Source of the DNA: Hymenobacter mellowenesis
GTDB taxonomy: Bacteria; Bacteroidota; Bacteroidia; Cytophagales; Hymenobacteraceae
Reading direction: 5' to 3'
DNA length: 64,000 nucleotides
Assembly: GCF_030581005.1 (NCBI RefSeq)
Contig: NZ_JAUQSX010000010.1
Location: 62,001 to 126,000, forward strand
In this document: positions 9,075 to 15,409 of the stretch, piece after piece
Layout of the letters: each line of letters starts with the position of its first letter
Numbering within the stretch: the stretch's first letter is position 1
Translations under genes and position numbers: made by a program
Notes under the pieces: model-generated
The model's database searches: none
Seen by the model: only the letters and a program-made list of their open reading frames with translations
Told to the model about the DNA's origin: nothing

Positions 9075-9104
9075 AAAAAGGCCGGGCGAGTGCCCGGCCT
9101 TTTT
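9075..9104. terminator. Bidirectional rho-independent terminator
   Basis: A GC-rich stem (GGCCGGGC, loop GAGT, GCCCGGCC) is bordered by A5 on the left and T5 on the right, so it can work on both strands. On the minus strand it lies downstream of the GH105 gene and closes that transcript before the symporter. Confidence 0.8.
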
Positions 9105-9142
9105 ATTGCAGCGAAGTCGTTTGTAAAAGACATCAAAAGCAC

Positions 9143-9231
9143 GTCATGCTGAGCGCAGCCGAAGCATCTCTACCGCGAGAGTAAATGATTACGTTGCGCG
9201 GTAGAGATACTTCAGCTTCGCTCAGCATGAC
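9143..9231. repeat. Dispersed intergenic palindrome, copy 1
   Basis: The arms GTCATGCTGAGCGCAGCC... and ...CTCAGCATGAC pair over about 33 bases with a few mismatches and a loop of about 20 bases. The copy lies downstream of the GH105 gene. The same element occurs ten times in the window, always between genes. Confidence 0.85.
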
Positions 9232-9259
9232 CGTTCTTCCGTTTGCGTTTCTACTTCCT

Positions 9260-11185
9260 CTACTTGCCCAGCAGCCAGGTGGCCAAATCTTTGCCGGCCT
9301 GGAAATTCTGAAATGAGGCCGGAATCTTGCGGCCGTCGGTGTACTCGTTGTACAGCCACGGGTCGCCAAGAATGAAGACCTTACCCTTGCCCAGGCGGGC
9401 CGTGGCCATGATGACTTTGCCGTTGTTCGTCACCAGCGGCTGGGCTGGCGCGGCCACCGACAGCACTGACAGTTCCTTCACGTAGGCCGTGTTGGCATTC
9501 TTGAACACAGCTTTGCCGGAGGTCAAATCCACTTTGCCCTGCTCGAACTGCGAGCCCTGCACCATGTTGACGCTCTGGTTGGTGAACTGCACGCCGAAGT
9601 TTTTGGCCAGCTCGTTGAAGTGTTTGGTTTCGCAGTTGGCCGTGTCGTTGGCTAGCAGCACGAGGGTGCCGCCGCCCTTCACCCACTCGGTGATGACCTT
9701 GCTGTCGGCGGGCTGGATGTAGTTGGGCTTGGGCGACTCCTTGCGCGAGTCCGGGTCGACGATGATGTAGACGCTCAGGGGCTTAAGGCTGGCGGCCGTG
9801 GGGGCGGCTGGCACAGCTACGGTTTTGGCGCCCAGCTCGCGGAACTGGTTGCCCCACAGCCAGAAGCCACCGTGCTGGCGCTCTTCCCAGGTGTAGTGCC
9901 ACTGCTCCTGCTCGCCGCTGAGCGGGCTTTTACGCATCTCGTGGTTGAAAAAGTAGTCGAGGCCCACGGTTTTGCCCTGGCCGAGGCCATCTTCGGCGGC
10001 AATTTCCATCTCGGTGCTGGCCAGAATGAAGGGCCCAACGCCCTTGTAGTCGTTTTTGCGCAGCTTCTCGGTGAGGTAGTAGTCGAAGGTGCCGTCGCGG
10101 TAGGGCTTGCCGCCCAGGCCGCCCACGCTCACGGTGCCGTTGTAGGCCAGCGCGCCGTTTTCATCAGCCACGAAGGCTTTCAGAATGCCGTCGTAGCCTT
10201 TTTTGGCCACGGCCGCGTACTTTTTATCGAGGTAGCCCAGGCGCACGCCCTTGGCCAGCGCGTACACAAACATACTGCTGCCCGAGGCTTCGGCGTAGTT
10301 GCCCTTGCGGCCTTCCTGGCCCATCACGAGGCTCCAGGTGCCGGTTTTGGGGTCCTGGTACTTGGCCAGCACGGGCGCCAGCCGCTGCAGGGCTTTGATG
10401 AGGGCGGGGCGCTGCGGGTGGTTGGCGGGGAAGTAGTCGAGCACGTCGACCAACGCCATGCCGTACCAGCCAATGGCGCGGTCCCAGAAAGTGGGGCTCT
10501 GGCCGGTGGCTTTGTTGGCCCAGGGCTGCTCCCGGCTTTCGTCCCAGCCGTGGTAGAGCAAGCCGGTTTTGGGGTCGACCAGATTCTTCTCAATCAGTGC
10601 AAACTGCTTGGCGATGTCATCGAAGCCAGCGGGTTGATTGAACACGCGGCTGTACTCGGCATAGAACGGCTCGGCCATGTACAAGCCGTCGAGCCACATC
10701 TGATTGGGGTAGATTTTCTTATGCCAGAAGCCGCCTTCCTTGGTGCGTGGCTGGGTGTCGAGCTGCTTGCGCAGCAGTTGCGCGGCCTTGATATACTTGT
10801 CCTGGTCAGGCACCGAGCCCAGCTGGCTCAGCAGCAGCAGCCCGCGGCCGGGCGTGATGTGGTCGAGTTGAAACTCGTCGGCCCGGTAAGTGCGGATGCT
10901 GCCGTCCTTCTGCACGAAGCGGTTGAGGTCCTTCTGAATGTAATTGGCGTAGCGCGGGTCGCCGGTGCGCTCCCAGACGCGCTCCAGGGCTGTGTACATC
11001 AGGCCCTGCTCGTAGTTCCAACGGCTGGCCTTCGCCTCGCCCACCACAATGGAATCGGGGTTCCAGGAGATGAAGGCGTCGGCCATGCGCTGCGAGTAGG
11101 GCTTGGCGGCCGTTTGGGCAGCGGCGGTTTCGCTGAGCAGCGCGAGTGACAGCAGCGGCAGCAGGAAAGGGGTGGGTTGTTTCAT
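9260..11185 (-). CDS. GH105 unsaturated rhamnogalacturonyl/galacturonyl hydrolase with extra C-terminal domain
   Basis: A secreted or periplasmic enzyme of 641 residues. The signal peptide ends near AAAQ (24). The GH105 (YteR/RhiN-like) alpha/alpha-barrel covers about residues 28-420. It contains MWLDGLYM with the probable catalytic Asp166, and later FWDRAIGWYGMAL and EASGSSMF. Family members remove the 4,5-unsaturated uronate left at the non-reducing end by pectin lyases. Residues from about 460 to 641 form a second domain (SVYIIVDPDSRKE..., EWVKGGGTLVLLANDT..., KVFILGDPWLYNE) resembling DUF4350/GATase-like folds, absent from minimal GH105 enzymes. The start at 11185 is chosen because an upstream in-frame ATG at 11227 lies in a repeat and precedes no signal peptide. 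Confidence 0.92.
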   Translation of the reverse strand: MKQPTPFLLPLLSLALLSETAAAQTAAKPYSQRMADAFISWNPDSIVVGEAKASRWNYEQGLMYTALERVWERTGDPRYANYIQKDLNRFVQKDGSIRTYRADEFQLDHITPGRGLLLLSQLGSVPDQDKYIKAAQLLRKQLDTQPRTKEGGFWHKKIYPNQMWLDGLYMAEPFYAEYSRVFNQPAGFDDIAKQFALIEKNLVDPKTGLLYHGWDESREQPWANKATGQSPTFWDRAIGWYGMALVDVLDYFPANHPQRPALIKALQRLAPVLAKYQDPKTGTWSLVMGQEGRKGNYAEASGSSMFVYALAKGVRLGYLDKKYAAVAKKGYDGILKAFVADENGALAYNGTVSVGGLGGKPYRDGTFDYYLTEKLRKNDYKGVGPFILASTEMEIAAEDGLGQGKTVGLDYFFNHEMRKSPLSGEQEQWHYTWEERQHGGFWLWGNQFRELGAKTVAVPAAPTAASLKPLSVYIIVDPDSRKESPKPNYIQPADSKVITEWVKGGGTLVLLANDTANCETKHFNELAKNFGVQFTNQSVNMVQGSQFEQGKVDLTSGKAVFKNANTAYVKELSVLSVAAPAQPLVTNNGKVIMATARLGKGKVFILGDPWLYNEYTDGRKIPASFQNFQAGKDLATWLLGK

Positions 11186-11203
11186 ATCGAATATTAATGG
11201 ACC

Positions 11204-11307
11204 GTCATGCAGAGCGCAGCGAAGCATCTCGCGTGCCGAAGTAACTCAATCGTTCAACGATTTTAATTACTTCGGCACGCGAGATGCTTCGCTGCGCTCT
11301 GCATGAC
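11204..11307. repeat. Dispersed intergenic palindrome, copy 2, perfect 41-bp arms
   Basis: Two exactly complementary 41-base arms, starting GTCATGCAGAGCGCAGCG, surround a 22-base loop. The element lies between the CE12-GH28 stop and the GH105 start, only 18 bp from the latter, so it would be in the GH105 leader. Its sequence differs from the other copies on both arms in parallel. Confidence 0.88.
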
Positions 11308-11353
11308 GGGCGGCTGATGACGTTCTTCTGATGTTCAGTTAAAGTAAAAAACT

Positions 11354-13717
11354 TTAGCGCTGGGCCACGCTCACCGTTTTCTTGGCCAGCTTGTCGCCCA
11401 GCTGCACGTCTTTTTTGGCCTTCTTCGTGTCAGTGTTGGTCAGGCGGATGTCCTTGCTGCGGTCGCCGGTCACGCGCAGCAGCAGCTCGGCGCCGTTGGT
11501 GTAGCGGATGCCGTCGAACGCCAGGTTGCGGCTGTTCTGCACCTCCATCACCGGGGCGGTATCGGACGAGAGCAGGGTCACGTTTTTCAGGCGAATATTC
11601 TCGGCTTCCTGGCACACGAGGCCTTTTTTGCATTCAATCACTGCGTTTTCGATGCTGATGTCCTTGATGCTCATCTCGGGTAGGCCGCGCACCAGGATGC
11701 CGGTGGTGGCGCCCTTGCAATACACATTTTTGATGCGGAAGCCTTTAAACTGCGGCGTGCCTTCGTTCAGCGGCATGGCGGCGATGACGGGCGGCGCGGT
11801 GCTTTCACCGGCCAGCGGCACGGGGTCTTTGGCGGCGTAGTACATGTCGAACAGGATGGCCTCGCCGGCAATGTTGGTCATGTCGACGCCATCCACGAAG
11901 ATGTTCTCAACCACGCCGCCGCGGCCCCGGGCCGTCTTGAAGCGCAGCCCCACATCGGTGCCGATGAAGGTGCAGTTGCTCACATACAGGTTGCGCGCGC
12001 CGCCCGACATCTCGGAGCCAATCACGAAGCCGCCGTGGGCGTGGTACACCTTCGTGTCGCGGATGATGAAGTTTTCGGTGGGCACGCCGCGCTTGCGGCC
12101 CTGCTCGTCGCGGCCCGATTTGATGCAGATGCCGTCATCGCCCACGTCGAACGTGCAGCCTTCCACGATGCCGTTGCGGCACGATTCCAGGTCCAGCGCG
12201 TCGGTGTTCTGGCCGTACCAGGGGTTGCGGGCCGTCACGTTGCGCAGGGTGATGTTTTCGCAGAGCAAGGGGTGAATGGTCCAAGCCGGCGAGTTCTGAA
12301 TTACGAATCCTTCGAGCAGAATTTGCTTGCAGCGCGTGAGGCTGAGCATGTTGGGCCGCAGAAAGTCGCGGATATCATCAAAATCATTCACGTTGAGGCT
12401 CTTACGGGGCGCGTCTTCGGCCTTCATCGTGTTACCTTTCATCGAGCTGGCCGAGGGGTACCACATGTCCTTTTTCGCGCTCAGCACGCCACCCGAAGCC
12501 ACCAGGTTTTGCCACTGCGTCTCGTTGAGCTTGCTTTTCTTCACGGGCCGCCAGGCATCGCCGGCGCCATCAAAGGTGCCGTTGCCGGTGATGGCAATAT
12601 TGGTGAGGTCCACGCCCGAAATGGGAGCCTGGCTGCGGATGGCATCCTCCCCTTCCCAAGTGGTTTTGATGAGCGGGTACTGGCTGCGGTCGGCCGTGAA
12701 CTGCACGAGCGCGCCGGTGGCTAGGTGCAGGTTCACGTTGCTTTTCAGGGTGATGGGGCCCGTCAGCCACAGGCCGCGGGGCACCAGCACGGTGCCGCCG
12801 CCCACGGCGCAGGCGTCGATGGCCTTGCGGAAGGCCTCGGTGTTCAGCGTCTGGCCGTCGGCCACGGCGCCGTACTTGGCCAGGTTGAAGGTGTCCTTCT
12901 TAAAGGAAGGCTGGAGCACCACCGGCAGGTCAGCCACGAGCTTGCCGTCGAAGGGCGCGCGGCTGAGGTGGCTGGCCAGCCCGAGATGCTGGGCCTGCAC
13001 GTCTTCGGCCACGAGTTGGGCCACGCGGGTGGCGCCGTACTCCGAGAAGTGGGTGTTGTCGTTTTTGGCGGGGGCCACGGGGTTGGGCTGGTAGTAGCCA
13101 TTCTGGTAGCTCCAGAACAGCGGCCGGGTGCCCGCCTCGCCCAATTGGGAGTACATCTTCCAGCTTTGCTCGTACAGGTCAATCAGCGGCACTTTCTGGG
13201 TTTTGGCCACCTCGCGCACCACGCTGGGGTACTGGCCGTGGTCGTCCTTGCGCTGGCCTTTGTCGTCAAAGTAGCGGCGTCCTACTGGTGTAAGTAGCAC
13301 CGGATTGGCGCCCTTGGCTTTGGCTTCCTGCACGAACCGGGTGAGGAACTGCCGGTACGTCGTCTGGGCCGGGGCCGCGCGCACGCTGTCGTCGGCCTTC
13401 GAGTCGTTGTGGCCGAACTGGATGAACACCCAGTCGCCGGGCTTCAGGCCTTCGAGCACCTTGGCCCAGCGGCCTTCGCGGTAGAAGCTTTTGGTGCTGC
13501 GCCCGTTCACGGCCGTGTTGCGAATGACGACGTTGTTGTCGAAATACTGGCCAAACTCCATGCCCCAGCCGCGCTCGGGCTTGGTCAGGTCGGGCTTGTC
13601 GGCCATGGTGGAATCGCCGACGAGGAACACCTGCGTTTTGGGCACGTCCGCCGGGTGGAATGCCACCGACAGGGAAGTCGTCAGGCCAGCCAGCAGCACC
13701 ATCAAAGTTGATTTCAT
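11354..13717 (-). CDS. Fusion of CE12 rhamnogalacturonan acetylesterase and GH28 polygalacturonase
   Basis: A secreted two-enzyme protein of 787 residues. After a signal peptide comes an SGNH/CE12 esterase (about 26-260) with GDST (nucleophile Ser36), NGRST, GHND and the catalytic pair Asp220/His223 in DNTHF. A GH28 parallel beta-helix follows (about 274-770) with all family motifs: NTD (504-506), GDD (526-528), the His at 561 in HAHGG and RFK (592-594). The first domain would remove acetyl groups and the second hydrolyse galacturonan or rhamnogalacturonan backbones. There is no T9SS tail. The start at 13717 gives the signal peptide directly; an ATG at 13771 is less likely. Two LacI-type operators lie upstream. 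Confidence 0.93.
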   Translation of the reverse strand: MKSTLMVLLAGLTTSLSVAFHPADVPKTQVFLVGDSTMADKPDLTKPERGWGMEFGQYFDNNVVIRNTAVNGRSTKSFYREGRWAKVLEGLKPGDWVFIQFGHNDSKADDSVRAAPAQTTYRQFLTRFVQEAKAKGANPVLLTPVGRRYFDDKGQRKDDHGQYPSVVREVAKTQKVPLIDLYEQSWKMYSQLGEAGTRPLFWSYQNGYYQPNPVAPAKNDNTHFSEYGATRVAQLVAEDVQAQHLGLASHLSRAPFDGKLVADLPVVLQPSFKKDTFNLAKYGAVADGQTLNTEAFRKAIDACAVGGGTVLVPRGLWLTGPITLKSNVNLHLATGALVQFTADRSQYPLIKTTWEGEDAIRSQAPISGVDLTNIAITGNGTFDGAGDAWRPVKKSKLNETQWQNLVASGGVLSAKKDMWYPSASSMKGNTMKAEDAPRKSLNVNDFDDIRDFLRPNMLSLTRCKQILLEGFVIQNSPAWTIHPLLCENITLRNVTARNPWYGQNTDALDLESCRNGIVEGCTFDVGDDGICIKSGRDEQGRKRGVPTENFIIRDTKVYHAHGGFVIGSEMSGGARNLYVSNCTFIGTDVGLRFKTARGRGGVVENIFVDGVDMTNIAGEAILFDMYYAAKDPVPLAGESTAPPVIAAMPLNEGTPQFKGFRIKNVYCKGATTGILVRGLPEMSIKDISIENAVIECKKGLVCQEAENIRLKNVTLLSSDTAPVMEVQNSRNLAFDGIRYTNGAELLLRVTGDRSKDIRLTNTDTKKAKKDVQLGDKLAKKTVSVAQR

Positions 13718-13855
13718 GGGAATCGAAAAAGGAGCCAAACCTGCGGGTTCGGCCCGTGCGAATAGAAGCAAAGGCAGGATTGCCCTAACAATATTAGGCC
13801 CGTTCGGAGGTCATCGGCCCCTCATTCTGGCGGGCCAGGCGCCTTTTTTTGCGCA

Positions 13856-13873
13856 ATCGTTGCCGGGAACGTT
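13856..13873. promoter_or_regulatory. Predicted LacI-family operator upstream of CE12-GH28
   Basis: ATCGTTGCCGGGAACGTT, one base off the shared palindrome, preceded by GCGCA. It lies 139 bp before the start of the leftward CE12-GH28 gene. It is read as a site for the LacI-family protein at 21093-22124. Confidence 0.7.
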
Positions 13874-13933
13874 CTCGCATGAGGCCGCAACTGGTCAGAA
13901 AATTGAGCTACCCTGGCTGCAGACGCAACTGAC

Positions 13934-13951
13934 ATCGTTACCGGGAACGAT
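13934..13951. promoter_or_regulatory. Predicted LacI-family operator upstream of the T9SS protein gene
   Basis: ATCGTTACCGGGAACGAT followed by TGCGCAA. It lies 142 bp before the rightward start at 14093 and 78 bp from the neighbouring operator, centre to centre. The outer TGCGCA is shared with other sites in mirror orientation. Confidence 0.72.
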
Positions 13952-14092
13952 TGCGCAACTAAAGGCAACCGACTGCTTGGCAATGCCCGTATAAATAGGG
14001 AAATTGCATGAGCAATAGCTTATCAGCATTGCTAATAAGCACTTTTTTTGCACTTTTCCTCACACGCCCTCCCACCTTATCCCACCAGCATT

Positions 14093-15148
14093 ATGAAAAA
14101 TTCGCTACTCATCACTGGCTTGCTGGCCGGCAGCCTGGCCCTCGCTGGCCAGGCCTCGGCCCAGACGACCCCCATCTACAAATTCTGGTCGCTGAAAGTA
14201 AACGCCACGGACAGCGCCGCCCTGCGTTCGCCGAGCACCATGCCAGCCAGTAATGCCATACTGCGCAAGCTCGTGCTTTCCAGCGGCTTGCCCGTTGTAA
14301 CCACGGCTACGCCACCGGTCACCATCATCACCCCTCCCCCGTTCAGCTCGCAGTACGGCATGGCCTTCGCGCCGGCGGCCGATGGCGGCGGCTGGAGCTC
14401 CAACGCGACGCCCCCTGGTCCGGGCAGCGTTTTGCGCCGCACTTTCGGCGTTCAGTTCACCGCCACGGCTCCGGCCGGCGTCACGCTGCGGGCCGACTCG
14501 CTCGTGATGAACCTGACATTTCTGAACACGACCAGTGGCACCAACATCGCCATTGTGTATTCCAAGAACAACTTTGGCACGCCCGCCGACTCGACCGAGT
14601 CGAGCGGAGGCGGCAAAGGTCCCAACGGCGCACTCGTGCCGGTGGCCAACGGCAGCACTTTTTTCAATACGTACCCTATTACCAACTCGCTGTCAGCCAT
14701 TTCTGCCACGGGTTCCAACCCGCCGAACAATTTCCGATACAGCGTGGCGCTGAACGGGGCCAACGGCGTGACCATTGCCCCCGGCCAAACCCTCACCCTG
14801 CGGATGTACGTGAGTTGCAGCAGTGGCAGCCAGGGCCGCCACGCCCTGCTGCGCAACGTAGCGCTGAAAAGCCTGCAGGCACCGCTGGCCGTCCGCCCGG
14901 CCCTGCAAACCAACCTGGCCGTGTATCCCAACCCGACGCAGAACCAGCTTAACGTGCCCCACACCGCCGCCAGCCGCGACGCCCACGTGACCTTATTCGG
15001 CACCACCGGCGCTAAAGTGGCCGCCTTCGCGGTGCAGGCCGGCAGCACCGAGACGGCTGTGGACCTGGGTGCCCTGCCCAAAGGCCTGTACCTGATAGAA
15101 TACGCCGACGGCGTGCAGCGCAGCAGCGCCCGCATTGTGAAGGAATAG
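14093..15148 (+). CDS. T9SS-exported protein with an uncharacterised module shared with the pectin methylesterase
   Basis: A secreted protein of 351 residues with no recognised enzyme domain. A signal peptide (ending near QASAQ) is followed by a module of about 235 residues beginning YKFWSLKVNATDSAALRS. The same module sits before the sorting tail of the methylesterase at 15410-18016. The C-terminus is a T9SS type A sorting domain (VYPNPTQNQLNV... to IVKE), which would lead to export and anchoring at or release from the cell surface. With one operator upstream and pectinases on both sides, a pectin-binding or surface-assembly role is likely; I infer this from context. The start at 14093 gives the signal peptide at once. 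Confidence 0.85.
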   Translation: MKNSLLITGLLAGSLALAGQASAQTTPIYKFWSLKVNATDSAALRSPSTMPASNAILRKLVLSSGLPVVTTATPPVTIITPPPFSSQYGMAFAPAADGGGWSSNATPPGPGSVLRRTFGVQFTATAPAGVTLRADSLVMNLTFLNTTSGTNIAIVYSKNNFGTPADSTESSGGGKGPNGALVPVANGSTFFNTYPITNSLSAISATGSNPPNNFRYSVALNGANGVTIAPGQTLTLRMYVSCSSGSQGRHALLRNVALKSLQAPLAVRPALQTNLAVYPNPTQNQLNVPHTAASRDAHVTLFGTTGAKVAAFAVQAGSTETAVDLGALPKGLYLIEYADGVQRSSARIVKE

Positions 15149-15170
15149 CTTTTTTGCCAGCTCGTTTTTT

Positions 15171-15211
15171 GAAAGCGCCTCCAGCTAAGTTGGGGGCGCT
15201 TTCTGCTTTTT
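15171..15211 (+). terminator. Rho-independent terminator after the T9SS protein gene
   Basis: Stem GAAAGCGCC / GGCGCTTTC with a loop of 16 bases, followed by TGCTTTTT. It begins 23 bp after the stop codon at 15148. Confidence 0.75.
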
Positions 15212-15298
15212 GGCGCGGGGCTAGAGTCTATTGATAAAGCATTTGGCTGGCGTTAGCATCGGCGGGCTGCCAACGCGGCTTCTTTGGGCGACGCTGGC

Positions 15299-15316
15299 AA
15301 CGTTCCCGGCAACGAT
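15299..15316. promoter_or_regulatory. Predicted LacI-family operator upstream of the large pectin methylesterase
   Basis: AACGTTCCCGGCAACGAT, one base off the shared palindrome, followed by TGCGCAAATAAG. It lies 94 bp before the start at 15410, closer than the other sites are to their genes. Confidence 0.7.
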
Positions 15317-15409
15317 TGCGCAAATAAGCAACTGGCATTAAGTGTCGTTTGGGCGGGTAGCGGGGTAATATTGAAGGGAATTCTCACCCAACACCCTACT
15401 CACTTCTCT

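Larger units (their letters stand above)
8856..9259. other. Intergenic region between the GH105 gene and the symporter
   Basis: This 404-bp stretch carries no gene. From left to right it holds the symporter leader with a C/T-rich stretch on the minus strand, an inverted repeat AGGACTT-N7-AAGTCCT (8951-8971) that could be an operator, a strong bidirectional terminator (9075-9104) and one copy of the window's repeated palindrome (9143-9231). Confidence 0.55.
13718..14092. other. Divergent control region with two operators
   Basis: This 375-bp stretch separates the CE12-GH28 gene (leftward) from the T9SS protein gene (rightward) and contains no gene. It holds two copies of the pectin palindrome, at 13856-13873 and 13934-13951, each about 140 bp from the start of its nearer gene. 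Stretches of T lie near 13844 and 14044. Confidence 0.65.

Noticed and set aside
11246-11262. CAATCGTTCAACGATT in the loop of a repeat as an operator for GH105
   Set aside because: It lacks the central CCGG and lies within the loop of a repeat copy, so resemblance may be chance. It is only mentioned with that repeat.
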